In this document: piece after piece, positions 1 through 12,250 of the stretch
Numbering within the stretch: position 1 is the stretch's first letter
Layout of the letters: the number at the start of each line of letters is the position of its first letter
Assembly (NCBI GenBank): GCA_022376515.1
Contig: WTXI01000001.1
Coordinates: 558,001 to 622,000, forward strand
Length of the DNA stretch: 64,000 nt
Reading direction: 5' to 3'
From: Lactifluus volemus
Lineage: Eukaryota > Basidiomycota > Agaricomycetes > Russulales > Russulaceae
Program-made: the position numbers and the translations under genes
The notes under the pieces: model-generated
The model's database searches: none
Told to the model about the DNA's origin: nothing
What the model saw: the letters and a program-made list of their open reading frames with translations, nothing else

Positions 1-144
1 TTGCGAGATCGACCACGATGTCGTCTAGCATCGCGGCGAATAGTCTCGACGCCTAATAACATTGAGATACTGTCCTATCCTGCATAACAGGAGGGCTGTA
101 CGCACCAGCGTGTTCAGAGCGTCATCACGCTCAGCTTTGGCCAT
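1..144 (-). CDS. 5' end of an unrecognised gene, possibly SAGA factor Sgf11-like (cut by window edge)
   Basis: Only the first two exons are inside the window. Exon 1 (144 to 106) starts at an ATG and encodes MAKAERDDALNTL. A GTGCGT donor follows at 105, and a 53-nt intron ends in TTATTAG at 53. Exon 2 (52 to 1) continues in frame as ASRLFAAMLDDIVVDLA and runs off the left edge. The splice restores one open frame, and the amphipathic helix with LF..MLDDIV reminded me of the N-terminal helix of Sgf11-type SAGA deubiquitinase subunits. That identity is a guess from about 30 residues; that this is a real gene start is more secure. The gene lies downstream of the CBS/PB1 gene on the same strand. 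Confidence 0.45.
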
Positions 145-425
145 GCTATTAACGGCCGTTGGGCGTACACATCTACTCTTCAGCGTCAATTTCACCACAA
201 GTGATGCGTCACGTGCCACAAACGTCATTGGGCTTAATTTTCTTGCGAGAGTATATAAAAGTAAAGGGAATGGCGGTAAAAGAAAAGAGCGGACGGATGC
301 AGCGAGTAAGGTATCCAATATGCATAAAAAAAACCGAGAACAGGTGCAAGACATGGACAAGATCGAAGCAAAAGAAACGCGCAACAACATTAGCAACCAA
401 CATTAAACCTCGATTACAAATTCAT

Positions 426-2895
426 CTAATCTCTCGCGAGGCGCGAGATAGTGAACACACCAATGATCACAACCGCAAGGGCACCAACGCTTGCTGGCAG
501 CAACAAGTCACGCGGAATGCCAAATATCTCGTCGTCCAGCGGTGCATGTACAGGAACTGGAGGGCTGGCATGACTGGCCTCAGGAAGGATGGCCTGGCTC
601 TTCTCGACTTCCTTGATTTCCTCTTGTGCAGCTGCAGCCGCCACCTTGACCGCGCTTTTTCCTGCGCCAGCCTCGACCCACCGCGCCCACCTTTAACGAT
701 GAGAACTACACGGTCGATTCCCACGCCGCGCACAATCTTCACAGCATCTGTGACATCGCTGTCCGACGTCATGAGCACGGTGTCCCCATCTGCGTCTGTG
801 TACGCTAGTTGGAAGTCGAGTGGGTCCGGGACGGGATCGTCCGGATTCGTGGACTTGAATGCAGTGAAAAACGCGTCAGAGGTCAATTTTCCGGAAACGA
901 TGTCGCGCAAGTTTTCGATATTATCGTTCCGTGCCTGGAAGCGATGGGTATTTCCACTCGGCGTGCGGAACTTGAACACGTAAGTACCATCATCAACAGG
1001 AACCGCCATGCCAGTGCCCGTGATGGAAGGGATATTCCCGACCACTTTAGGTCCGTAACCCAACCCAGACGCATCGTCAGCGACAGAGGCCGAGTCATTG
1101 GGGTGAACTTCGGAGTGCGGGGACTGCTGGAGGTGCGAGAGACTGAAAGATGAATTGTGTGGATCTGGCAAATGGGAACCCGAATATGCCGACTCGCCGT
1201 CTTCGTGACCACCGATAGAATCGAAGAAACGGCCCCACATAGGGCCACCTTCCGTCTCCTGGGCAGTTTCACCAGCTGCCTCGGCCGACAAGTGGTTCAT
1301 CTAGGACGAAAACGAATGGGTATCGAAACTCCGAATAAGATGGGTTAGATCCTACCTGCTCGAGAGTCGCGTACGTCAGTTTCAGAACGTCAACTATGGC
1401 GACTAGTCTGCCGTCCTCTTCGAGGACAGGCAGATTCAAGTAATGACCATCTAGTAAACCGTGGATTAGAACAAAAAAGAAACCTCCCACAAATCAGTAT
1501 CACGCACTATGCATTTTCTTGAGGGCATCGTGAATAGTCATCGTGGGAGGCGCCGTGTCGGGATGGGGAGTCATGACGCGCACGACGCTGCACATGCTAG
1601 CATCCAAGCCAGCCGCAATGACACGCAGGACAACGTCCTTACTGGTGAAGATGCCGGCGATCCTGGGATGAGTGCCTGGGCCACTTGTCGAGGGCTCCAT
1701 GACGCAGACGGCCGTCGTCCTGCGCTCACGCATGAGACGTGCAACATCTCGAACGGTTGCCCTGGGGCCGACCACGGCAGGTTGGGTACGGGAGTCCATG
1801 ACCGTTGTAAGGTCTGGCAGAGCAGTTTTTTCGCGCAATGCTTCCACGTAAGTCAGCATGGCTGCCGTCTGAGGGTTGGCACCCAGACCGGCGCCGAGCT
1901 CGCTCTGGACGCCAGCGAGTGCACTATACAGTTTCTCAGACGCAGATGAGCCACGCTCGACCTTGTCCAAGGCTTCATGGAAGACTTTGGTGATGTCGAG
2001 CAAGCCGACGACGTTGCCGTCCTCATTGCAAACAGGCTATGTAACCCAGTGAGATTGGAGCGAAAACTAGGGAAAAGAAATTATACCAGGTGCCTAAAAT
2101 GCTTTTCTACCATAAGTGGAGAGCTTCAGTTGCACTTGTAGTATCCCGCGTCACCATTGGATTACGAGTCATCACTTGACTGACTGTGGTTGTGTGGGGG
2201 TCAATGCCCTCAGCAGTGACCTTCCCGGATATGTCAGACTCCTAAACATTGTGTGGGTGGTTGAATTCTCTCAGCGCACCCGGTATGCCAAGTCCTTGGC
2301 AGTGAATATTCCACTTAGTCCCTCTTCATCATCGACGACAAGAACGCAATCAGTCCTCTTGGCGGCACAGAGCTGACTTGCTTCTGCGACGGTGATAGTA
2401 TCCGGAACAGTAAGCGCGGGGCTAGGCTTGAGCGCCGCAACAGTGCCTTTGGTTACGCTAGGTTTGCCGACTCGTCTGCGGCTACTTTGGTGGGTGGTTG
2501 AGATGGTGCGCTTGCGAGAAAGTTCATGTTCAATCCTCTTGCGCAGGGCCTATTGTTTGAGAAACAAGTTAGCCCCAGGGTATTCAAGATGTATGCGCGA
2601 AGAAAAGTTGAAATTTGGACACGGCAGAGCGCGTCTCTTGTGCAAGTGGCGATAACCGAATTTTAGAAAGAAAAAGGACGGGAGTACATACTTCGTCACC
2701 GAGAGCTCTCTTAGACAATTTCTTTCCACTAACTGAGCTGGCGGGGCCGGAGAGAGATGACATGGGAGCAGAATGAACAGAATTATGACGAGAAGGTGGT
2801 AGGGGTGATACGGCACGTTCGGCTGGGAATGGGACCGGTTCCTGATGGGCACGAGTGTGCGATGGTGAGTGGGTTGGCACAGGAATACGTGACAT
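426..2895 (-). CDS. CBS-domain plus PB1-domain protein (Mug70-like)
   Basis: A multi-exon gene. A disordered N-terminus (MSRIPVPTHSPS..., 2895 to about 2695) is followed by four CBS-type repeats in two pairs. The repeats are visible as LSGIFTAKDLAYR, the HLPVCNEDG/LLDITKVFHEALDKV block near 1970-2040, IAGIFTSKDVVLRVIAAG near 1600-1680, and YLNLPVLEEDGRLVAIVDV near 1380-1450. A PB1 domain (YVFKFRTPSGNTHRF to VVLIVKGG, about 980 to 690) and a C-terminal membrane anchor (ASVGALAVVIIGVFTISRL) complete it. CBS pairs usually bind adenine nucleotides, and PB1 mediates protein pairing. This domain order is that of the fission yeast Mug70 family, whose biochemical role is poorly known. The hydrophobic tail suggests attachment to a membrane with the sensor domains in the cytosol. 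Splice sites were placed by eye from frame and motif continuity. Confidence 0.85.
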
Positions 2896-3017
2896 GGCCG
2901 TGCGTCGCAGTTCTTTTCATTTTTACAGTCTTGCCCAAATTTGGCCCACGTGCATACTAACTTGGTACCCTTCCGTCAACACACTACAGCACAGTACAGT
3001 ACTTTACACAATTAGAA

Positions 3018-3371
3018 TCATTTCCGCTTCGTGACCACTCTCCTCCGATTTCTCCCCTGATACCGAGTAGACCACCAGTAATACCCGCCAGCAAGGACTA
3101 ATAATACGAAGAAGTTGGCTGTAAAAATGATCCTTCAGTCCTCCATGCATTCTTCTGTTGTCGTGCCCCATGACGTACCCACAACGAACCCAGCTACACC
3201 GCGAAACAGCTCAAGTCCCAACAGGGTACATGTCTGCGCAAATTGGATAACCTTATCAAGGCAAAAATGACCGAATGCCAAGATAAGATGGAACAGAGCC
3301 AGGACAGCCTGCGTAAGGGAAGTCCCGGTTGTGAATAACGATGTGACAAGGTCATTTAGAGGATAGGTCAT
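3018..3371 (-). CDS. Small conserved-looking membrane protein, function unknown
   Basis: Two exons (3371-3179 and 3118-3018) are joined over a 60-nt intron with a GTACGT donor and CAG acceptor. The product is about 98 residues. It has one long hydrophobic stretch near residues 15 to 40 (LALFHLILAFGHFCLD) and a second across the splice junction (VVANFFVLLVLAGGYYW). It ends in a very basic tail (RYQGRNRRRVVTKRK). The two-helix hairpin with a basic cytosolic tail suggests an ER or organelle membrane protein. I do not recognise a family. The in-frame splice that joins two halves of one hydrophobic helix argues that the gene is real. It sits between two other minus-strand genes with about 120 bp upstream of the CBS/PB1 start. 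Confidence 0.6.
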
Positions 3372-3663
3372 GTTGGACGAAGAGAGAGTTAACTTGGATT
3401 CATTCTACAGCCAACAGAGATTGTTTAAATACCATCCAAGGTTTTACCCCACAGGAGCAACGTCAAGTGACGTCACAAGTACCGCAGGAGTATCCATCGG
3501 ATATATACACAAAGGGAACAGATAATCTAGACGGGCAACAAGAAAACCTGTCTAGTAGATTACTCAACTACCAGTGATACGACAAATGCCTTCACTGTTC
3601 AGTGGAGACCCCAATAACCTAGTTTTCCCGCCACTCGTGTTCCTTCCTATCCAAGCTTGCTTA

Positions 3664-4769
3664 TCAAGTTTCAGTGGTAGGCGGAGCTGGGGGAGCGGGA
3701 GCGTTCAAAGTCGTCCCCGTCCACCGTCCGATCAAACTTTGCACAGTCGCCCACCCTCGCTTAACAGCAGGCGGCATGTCGGGTCCGTTGATATATTGGT
3801 CGATCATTGTTGCGACACGTTTGATAGCTTCTCTCGTGAATGCTGACTGATAATAACGCATGCGGACGAAATGTGCGTAGATGATCGGGGTGAAGAACGA
3901 GTTGCGGAACAGGAGAGCGCCAATGATGACGCGAATAAGAATGAAAATTTCGGTGTAAGCCACCACTTTCATGGCGGGATCATAGTTGGCTGGGGGCACA
4001 GTCAGGTGGTTATTTACAGCTACGAAAAAAAAAAAAAACTCACATCTGACCCAAGCTTGGAGCTTCCTCGACAGGGGGTGATGCGTTGGCGCACCACCCG
4101 CCGTAGCAGGTGGGCCAGGTGGAAGGATTTGGGGCATCACGGTTGTACGGGTAAAGGTGAGGGCATGGAAGAGTGAAAAAATAGTGTAAGGAAGAAGGGA
4201 CACTTGGTTGGGTCCAGTGAGCAGATATCAACGAGTCGCGACACTCACGAGAAACTTACCGGCAACAGGTTTCGCCGTGAGCCAAAAAATCGCGAGTCCA
4301 AGATATTGTACATTCTCATCCGAGGCAGCACGCGCCGCCCACGCGGCGTTTGGTTGGGGGAACTGTCACGCTGTCAGACAAAGAGGAATAGGATATTCGT
4401 ATACGAGCTACTTACGCCAAGCGATTTTCTACTCGCGGAGGTTAGCGTCTGGCACACTTAATCACGGAGTAAATGGTTCACTTACTGACAAACGATACAA
4501 TAACTAACAAGTGCTCCAATGTAACTCGCTGCGTACACGTCAGGATCAGGTCATGCTCAAAAGTTGAAGAGTCGAACCGGTATACCACCAAGACGGGGCG
4601 GTTTTAAAAGTAGCCCAGGCCAACAGATATCTGAAGGCAGAAATCAAGAGGACGAAGTGTCCCCCGGCCCAAACGTAGTGCTGTCACCACCACGCGATAA
4701 AAAAAGGAGGAAAATGATGAGATGAACATATACGAGTGACAAAATGGCTCATACCTGCGTGGTAGCCAT
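3664..4769 (-). CDS. TMEM33/POM33-family ER and nuclear-pore membrane protein
   Basis: At least five exons. Exon 1 encodes MATTQ from the ATG at 4769. The next begins HYVWAGGHFVLLISAFRYLL (near 4680), then VYAASYIGALVSYCIVC, then NVQYLGLAIFWLTAKPV. The last long exon carries SLLPYTIFSLFHALTFTRT and the C-terminal YYQSAFTREAIKRVATMIDQ and GWATVQSLIGRW. Four hydrophobic segments and this C-terminal amphipathic part match the TMEM33 / yeast Pom33-Per33 / fission yeast Tts1 family. Those proteins shape tubular ER and help nuclear pore distribution. A run of phenylalanines (FFFFF) near 4025-4040 comes from a poly-A/T tract beside a splice site and may be intron rather than coding. Confidence 0.82.
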
Positions 4770-4955
4770 GGAAAGATCCTATGAGCTCAAAATGGACAAG
4801 TTTCGAAAGAAGAGAGGAGAGTTCTAAGAACGGGGAGGAGAAGAGGACAGCTGGTTTTTGGTGTGTATGGGTAGCACGCCTCAATGATTATGTAATAAAT
4901 ACACGCCCCAACCACGCGACAATTGATTGGGTACAACGAGGCCGTAAAGCCCACG

Positions 4956-6832
4956 TCACCGGCTCCAATGGGTCTTCTTCGCCATTCCGCCTTTTCGGTA
5001 TACTTCTTTATCTACTTTTCGCTTGCCCAGTCTCTCCACTCTTCGCTCCACTTTCTCACCCGACCCTGACGAGCGTGAGCGCGACGTGACATCATTATCT
5101 TCCCCATCCGAGTCATCCCCCCGTTTCCGCTTAATACCACTTCGCCCTCCACCACCTTTCCCGCCCCCGATGCTTATGTTTACCCGTGGCGGAACTGCGA
5201 AGCCAAACGCTTTTCCAACTTTAGCCAGATCGAGTTTGTTCACGTCGAATATCTTTTTGAGAGAATAAGACGCGTATGCCTGAAGATATGCCCGATAGCC
5301 GTCTCTGGCAGATTGATGCAAAAAATAGTTCTTTTGTAGCAACTTTTCCAACTGCACCGTATTAGCATCTCTTGTCATTGTCTATTTTAAATGAAAATCT
5401 TACCTGTGATTGAACATTTGCTATTCGATCTGCGGGGAACGTAAACTCGTTAAGCGGTACCTTGGCTTCTTTGAGAAATCTTAGAAAACCAAGCTCGCTC
5501 TCCAACAAAAAGAGCAGGCTCTTCCCCACTTTTCCTGCGCGGGCTGTTCTCCCCACGCGATGGATGTAGTCGCGTGGGTCGTCTGGGGGGTCAAACTGCA
5601 CGATCCAATCGACACGAGGGATGTCCAGGCCCCGTGCGGCAACATCGGTACAGAGAAGGATGCCAGATTCTGCGTTGCAGAACTCAAAAAACGTGTTTGT
5701 TCGTTTCTGCTGCTTTTGCTTCCCCTGCAGTAACATATCAGATCAGAATGGCCAATCTTCCGGCACCAATGCGGACACACGTGAAGATCGAGAACTGGGA
5801 TGTCGATATAGTTCAACAGCTCGCCATGGTACTTGACCGAATTGCAGCTGGAGAAAAATACCACGATTTTCTTTTTGAGGTTCTTTTTGAGGAATGTGAA
5901 TAAGAGAAGGAAACGACGGTCTGATGGACAGACAACGTATCCTTGAGATAACGTTGTCACAGTACTCGTCTGTTCTGCCCCGTCCACGTCAATGTGAATG
6001 GGACCAGGTCTTAATGATATTCGGACCAAATCCTGTACTTTGGTCGTTTGCGTGGCGGAGAAAAGCATGGACTGTCGATTTTCTGTGTCTTCTTCGAGGC
6101 CAGTCCGCACATAAGACGTCAAGAGACGCACCGTTTGGTAGTATTGCGATAATCCGTTTCATTTCTTCCTCAAATCCGATCTCCAATATGCGATCTGCCT
6201 CGTCGATGACGAGTGCCTTCAAATTTCGGAAAACAAATCCTTTGGTATTCTGAGAATCATAGTTCAACCTAGATAACGATGTTCATAAAACGTAATCTTC
6301 GCACCTCTAAGTGGTCCAATAATCGTCCTGGTGTTGCGACGAGCAGGTTGACACCTTTAACTAGCTTTTCAACCTCGCTCTCCGATTTGCACCTCCCATT
6401 ACGATTCCAAATGTTTGTGAATGATGCCCCATGAGGTCTCTTGCTACACCGAAGATTTGCAGAGCGAGCTCTCTGGTTGGTGATATGATAACGATCCCTG
6501 TCCCTGGACGCACAGTGCATCAGCACCCAAGAGAGAAAGAGAGACCAATGTCAAGTACCATTCCGAGGCTTGAACTTCATCCTATGGAGCAGCTCGACAG
6601 CTGGAATCAAGAATGCCAGAGTCTTTCCTGACCCCGTACGTGCTGCGCCCAACACGTCCTTCCCTGCAAGAAGAGGGGGAATCGACTTTTCCTGAACCGG
6701 CGTCATGGTCTTGAAACCCATCTCGTCGAGACCTTTCATCGTAGGCTCTGAGAGCTCCAGCATAGAAAAAGGCTTTTGGCCTGCAACGCCATCTTGTGGT
6801 ACAGCGTTAGGTGCGACTGCTGCTTCCGACAT
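4956..6832 (-). CDS. HAS1: DEAD-box ATP-dependent RNA helicase HAS1 (DDX18), 60S/40S ribosome biogenesis
   Basis: Starts at the ATG at 6832 with a short acidic-neutral leader, shorter than in yeast. Helicase motifs in order: Q-motif ([13 protein letters not shown]), Walker A (AARTGSGKT), motif Ib region ([12 protein letters not shown]), motif II DEAD ([17 protein letters not shown]), motif III SAT ([11 protein letters not shown]), and motifs V/VI ([22 protein letters not shown]). The C-terminal block [20 protein letters not shown] followed by [11 protein letters not shown] is diagnostic of Has1/DDX18 rather than other DEAD-box proteins. The basic, serine-rich tail ends at 4956. Has1 acts in the nucleolus, releasing snoRNAs and remodelling pre-ribosomes. 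The Walker A residue before TGSGKT is R where the family more often has K. The gene is divergent from the PTH2 gene. Confidence 0.95.
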
Positions 6833-7076
6833 TTGTAGGGTGAGGAAAATAGATCCAATGTAGGGAGCTATGCAGGTATTTCACAGCCTAGTGATATATC
6901 GCTCAACTGTATTGAACGCGACGGATGTGCAATAGTGCGGGGAGAGGCAGACGGACCGAGAGAAGAAGAAAAGTTGCGTGTACGTAATCACGGTATAATC
7001 ACCAGTTATGATCGCGTCAAAGAGCGCGAGCGTGTGGCGTACGCAGTACTGCCAGTGCACCTCCATCACGCCCCTG
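6833..7076. promoter_or_regulatory. Shared divergent promoter, HAS1 / PTH2
   Basis: The 244-bp gap between the HAS1 start (minus) and the preferred PTH2 start (plus) must hold both core promoters. If PTH2 starts at the upstream in-frame ATG at 7008 the gap is 175 bp. No clear TATA box was seen. Confidence 0.5.
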
Positions 7077-8060
7077 ATGGCCAAATCTTCACTTTGTCGG
7101 TCAGCTTATGGTTCTCACCTTTCAGAATTCTCATCCGTGGCGTGTACAGATATTCTTGTACTGTTAATCTCCGTAACTTCCGCTGCTGTTGGGTTCGCGT
7201 TCGGAGCAGCCGCTCATCGTCGTGAACGAGAAAGCCACGAGCAGCCCAAAGAGCCTACCAAGACGGAGGAAAAGGACGAAAAAGATGAACCGAGTGACGA
7301 CGAAGGATCTATTGTGGATGGAAATCTATCCGCTGTAACTGCCGGGTTCTTGCAGCCTTGCAAACTCGTAAGCGATTTCTGGTACTCCGCGCCTACCAAG
7401 TTACCCTTTATCGACTATACTTGTGGCGTGATAACCCAAAGGTACTTGTTGTGAGGACTGATCTCAGAATGACGCCCGGCAAGATTGCTGCTCAATGCGG
7501 GTGGGTTTCCTGCTGGTCTAAACGCATGCCGTTTGAACGTCGCTGGTGTTGTACAGACACGCAACGCTGGCCTGCTACAAGGCCCTAGTCAAAAAGAATC
7601 CAAAAGTGAGCTATAGCACCTCGTGCTGCCAGTTGGACTGCCACTGAGTCATTCTCACAAAGCTAGTTCGCCATTGGGAAGTAACAGGGTGAAACCGACT
7701 TGGCATTCGCCGATCTTAGGTATTGACTCACTCTCCCACGTTTCACAGCCAGGCCAAAATTGTCCTGAAGGCATCTTCAGAGGAAGAGATCCTCGAACTA
7801 GAGGCCATTGCGAAGAGCTTGAATCTATGCGCGCGTTCAATTCATGATGCGTAAGCTATAATGCTAGGTCGTATCCAACAGTCTCACAAAGCGTGTATTA
7901 GAGGAAGGACGCAAGTCGAGGCCGGGTCAAGAACTGTTCTCGGTATCGGACCTGGTGTGTCCCAAGTTTCTAGGATGAACAATGGGATCCTTACTCATAC
8001 TTCACTGCAGCACCAGTAGAGTTGGTCAACCAAGTGACAGGACAGCTTCAGTTACTCTAG
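7077..8060 (+). CDS. PTH2: Peptidyl-tRNA hydrolase 2 (PTH2/Bit1 family), membrane-anchored
   Basis: About six exons. The N-terminal part has a transmembrane helix (DILVLLISVTSAAVGFAFG) and an acidic, lysine-rich linker. The catalytic domain follows: LVVRTDLRMTPGKIAAQCG (7441-7499), HATLACYKALVKKNPK (7556-7605), LVRHWE, AKIVLKASSEEEILELE, and RTQVEAGSRTVLGIGP, then APVELVNQVTGQLQLL and stop. These are the hallmark Pth2 motifs, including the catalytic K-x-A-AQC-H-A series. The enzyme cleaves peptidyl-tRNA to recycle tRNA. The human homologue sits in the mitochondrial outer membrane, and the N-terminal helix here fits that. Start uncertain: ATG 7008 and ATG 7077 are both in frame, and I prefer 7077 because it leaves promoter room. 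The exon junction at GAA/GCC (about 7672/7755) is the least certain. Confidence 0.88.
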
Positions 8061-8231
8061 ACTTCTCATACAGAATAACCCCCTGTTACAAATTGTCTTA
8101 CTACTCTCACTATTCATACAGTGTAATTACAACCCTTGGGAAGTTTGTCCACTAGCTACCCCATTCAAACCACAACAAAGAGCTGGGGAACTGATGCTTC
8201 ATCGCTCTGTCGTACGACAACATTGATCCAA

Positions 8232-11200
8232 TTACATCCCTCTCCTCTTCATAGTCCTGGAGAGATTGAATGCCGCCGAAATAAGCGTGACGTGGCTGAC
8301 CAAAGCCTCTCAGCTCATCACTACGTAGAGGTTATAAAGAAGGGACATACGTGAAGCCTTGCACGGCATTGCCAAGGCTAGGAGTGGAGGTCACAGTTCC
8401 GTCGACAGAGATATAGATAGCGTACTCACCCTTCACCCGCTGGGGAGATTTCCTCGGTGCAGAGTCCAACATGATTAGTATATTGGAGGAAATCCTGTCC
8501 GATATCAGTCTGACCACCATCCGTGCTAGCTCACTCTCGTACCTCAAACATTCTGATCGACTGTTGCAAAGCGGCCTTGTCGTAATCGCCAGCACGAGTC
8601 AGGGCTTCGATGCACCTGCGCATGTATCGTCGTCACGGCATAAGCCCGACAAAAACCAGAACCTGCTGACCATAAAGTGCAAAGGCAGAAAGTACCCTCC
8701 TCCCCACCAACCCCATCGTCGGATTCGGCTGTGTTGTAACGATAGACAAGGTTCTACATGGCAAGTAATGAGAATCGGCGGTGCTTTCGTGATAAACACA
8801 CAGCTCGACCTACGTTGGCTGTAAGACCACCGCGCTCTGGACTTCTCAGATAGCGTCCAATGTGCTCCGAAAGCGCGGATCAGACTTTCGAGATGACGGC
8901 TTGAGTTCTATGAGTATGAGACCCAAAGGCTGACTTACTGCTGTGGAGAAGAACACGAGAGGCATGATCAATACAGCAGAGTCCAGGACGTCAGTTTCGT
9001 CATAACTCTGTGCAAAGAACTTCTTCTCAGGGTTCCATGCCTTCTCCATTATCTGCTCATAGAGATCGTCGCGTGCTTCCAACCACCGATTGCGCTTGGG
9101 GCAAGGGAACGAGCGCTTGTCCGCAAGGCGGAGGCCTGATGGGAGGAATAAGTAGCGTCATGTTACTCGAAACGTTTTACTGACCGCGATCAATTGCCAC
9201 CCTTACACGTCGCGAGTGAAAAAGGGCATTTTTCTCTTAGCCATAGGATCCGGTACGTACCACATCATAATCTAGCCATTCATTGCATCGACTGTCTCGT
9301 ATATAGCTTCAAATTACGGACCTTGGAATACTGCAGAACAAGAGCACTTAGCCATGCAGGCTGAAGAAACCCAAAAATAACTCACAGTGAAGTGTCTCTT
9401 TTTGTTGCGCACCTCCCTGCCAGGAACGCTGCTAGTGAGGACATCGTTGACAACCTCTTTCTCGCGGACTGACCAAATCGATCTAGACGACAGGTCAACA
9501 TGGGCTGGCTCGAACCGCGGCGAAGCAGAAATAGAGAGAGCGCAGCACGCACAAATCCGGATCGTTGCAGTGGGCAACCACGACTATCGAGAAGAAAGTT
9601 GTTTGAGGGCCGGTTCCGATATGAGAAGAGAAGACATACAGTCAACTCTGTTCCCGCAATGTTCCAGATTTATGAGATTGCCCAGCGAGTGTCATGATTA
9701 GCACGTACAACTCCCGAACCGCAACCCTGACACGAGGAATACGATTAAGAAAGAGCTGAATAGCATGAGGAATGGTCATCACCATGTATCATATGCCTGG
9801 CGGACGTTGGTTGATTAATCGAGTTCTATATATAGCTGACATAGACTTACAAGAGGTTTGCCAAACTTTGAGCCCAGTTTGAGAAACAATAAACGGGAGA
9901 AGTGCGACGTAATGGCGCACCTTCTGCCCGAGGTAAATACAATCCATCCTAGTAAGGTGTAAGTTGGTTATTATCTGGAGAATGTCAATCCGTCATACAA
10001 TTCGCCGTAGATATCCTGAAAATGTTGCGAGATCAGCCATTCCTGATAAGTTCATGCGATATCCTCACAAGTTGAATGTGATCTATAGCTCCGTTACCAT
10101 TCTGACCGGCTTCGAGCCTTTATGCCCGTCCAGGTGTGTAAGTTCCTCCTCGGGGAAGATCTTCTCCCCTTGAGTAGGACGTCAGGAGGGCTCTCATAGG
10201 GGTAGAAAGTTCACGAACCATGGATGGTATACATTATCTGCAGGGAACCGTCAGGGTTCTTGTCTTTCAACCTGTTGATGATGAATTCCATGTAGGCTGG
10301 AGAACGGACTATGTAAGATAAAGCCCCTGGGAGATCGACCTGAATGTACCATCGGCCTCGTGAGTGAACCCAAGACGAATCAATGCATAAAGCGTGAAGG
10401 AGGAATCGCGAATCCACGATGCTCTGTAATCCCTGTAGCAAGTCTCGGCTATAGAGATGTGACGCCCAGCTAACTGAATGCAGAAACGAACCAGTTTCTC
10501 GTTCCACCGATGAATTCGGGTAGACTGAATGTCGGACTGGCAACTACAGCACCTGCCAACGAGTTCTACGACTGTCATCAATATTGGAGGCATAACCGAA
10601 CCTGTCGGCTCATAAATGAGCAGTTTCAAAGCGAGCGCGCTGCGATGAACAGCTTCTTTCCAAGAGCCATCATAGGTGGACCTCCGGACCCAGGCATTCC
10701 AGTAGTCATTGGTGCCTCGAAGGAGGTCATGAAGAAGGGTCTTTGGAACATGAGCAGGGCTTGAATGAACAGACAAGAAAAAAAACCTTGGTAAGCAGAG
10801 GATCTTCCTTCTTGCGGAGGTTGGTAGTGCCGCGTAGCAATTCTGCAAGGTGAGAGTTGTGTCAAAAAAATCGGCTCATGGGGTGATACAACTTACGATC
10901 GAAAGAGACACCCAATTGCTCAGCTTGCTGAATAGTTGGATTCGGGATATGCTGCTCGTTTGTTGCGTTCGGCGGGGTGCGAAGGACAAATGTAACGACT
11001 TGGCCTTCTACTAGGTCTAGGTCAACACAGATGCTGATACCCTTGTGGCCCCAAGGCCTCAGGTCGAGGGTACGGAGTTCGACGGCGGGGGACGGGACGC
11101 CATCGATGAGCGACTCAGCAATGAAACGAAGATCGAGAGTCAGGTTGCTCGACTCAAAAAGGGCTTTCTTCTGTATTTCTGGGGTGCGCTCGCCGTTCGT

Positions 11201-12126
11201 AGGGATTGTGTCATCAGGAACGAGCGAGGTACGGTGTTCAGCACGCGCATAGTTAAAGGCGGGAGCACACTCTACGCGCATTGACTGCTTGCCGCGTACC
11301 ACCTACGGCAATCAATATCAGAAAGACACCGAGACAATACGGCACAAATGATATGCGCGAACCTCTACACGACGAATCAGCCAGTGCAGAAGAGGTTTCT
11401 GTGCAGTCGCTGCCGGGTTACGAGGAAGGAAATCTAGGGGGGAAAGATATACCCAGTGTATTACGCACGCATTGACGCACTTACCAGTGACACAGACAAC
11501 GCCTTCCTCATTCAGAAATCTACATTCGGGCGAAGTTCAACAGCTACGTCAGCATACAAAAGGGAATGGAAATCACTTGGTTTGCAGAACCTGGGAGGAT
11601 AGGATATCAATTAGTGGCTATACAAAGGATGCAGAAGATACTACATTGGAGCTGGGAAGATAATTCTGCTTCGTGGAAAAGGAAATCCTTGGGGAGATGG
11701 AAAAGTGGCCACCCTAGGCACAAGTCAACGGTCAATAAACTAGATGATACCCACATTAAATTGTGGCTACCTTGTCCTTGTCGAGGATGCGTGCAAAAAC
11801 CGAGGGAGAATCAAAGTCGGGTACACAATAACTTTCGACTATAGGTTGAGAACGGATGAAAGTGGTCGGTCAATGGACATCAACGTTACTAGGTCTAATT
11901 CTTACTCGACCCATCGGTGCTGACCTGGGCACGGTGTCAGAGGTAAGAACTGAAGATAGAGTTGTAGACAAGATGCCTACTAATGCGGCAGTTCTGAGAT
12001 TGCCGATTCTACAAAACAGCGAGTTCAAGATGAGACCCTAAGAGTTGTAATCGGGACCATAGCTCACAGGGCGTGGTCGGAAATAGGAAAATAGTCTCGG
12101 GATTGATTAGGATTACACTGATTCAT
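8232..12126 (-). CDS. Glycoside hydrolase family 15 enzyme (glucoamylase/trehalase-like), intracellular
   Basis: A very intron-rich gene, roughly 650 residues. The start at 12126 encodes [20 protein letters not shown], spliced to [10 protein letters not shown] and then [18 protein letters not shown] (near 11775-11825). This is the trehalase-like N-terminal domain typical of this GH15 branch. The (alpha/alpha)6 barrel follows: [28 protein letters not shown] (near 10500-10550), [33 protein letters not shown] (near 9390-9480), then [40 protein letters not shown] comes near 8690-8760, and the tail is [11 protein letters not shown]...[15 protein letters not shown]. The Glu pair in GGEEGT is the expected catalytic base region. 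No secretion signal is visible at the start, so it is probably cytosolic, unlike secreted glucoamylases. Substrate (alpha-glucan, trehalose or other alpha-glucoside) cannot be told from sequence. A DNA transposon lies 100 bp upstream of the start. Confidence 0.88.
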
Positions 12127-12225
12127 GGGCTCTTTGAGAGAGTGATGGGACTTTCGGGTGGGTTATTTACATGCAGAGCACCAGGCTTTATAATATTGAC
12201 GCAAAGGAGATCATCGGGCATGAAC

Positions 12226-12250
12226 CCCTACGAGAAATGTCTTACAGTAA
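12226..12250 (+). repeat. Left terminal inverted repeat of the transposon
   Basis: Outer base at 12226; it pairs with 14154-14178 at 22 of 25 positions (mismatches at arm positions 4, 5 and 15). It is directly preceded by the duplicated target GGGCATGAAC. Confidence 0.8.

Noticed and set aside
159..983. Long plus-strand frame over the 3' half of the CBS/PB1 gene
   Set aside because: It is antisense to well-supported PB1 and CBS coding sequence and has the composition of a mirror frame.
4024..4040. Poly-phenylalanine run in the TMEM33-family gene
   Set aside because: The homopolymer lies at an exon border and is more likely intron sequence than part of the protein.
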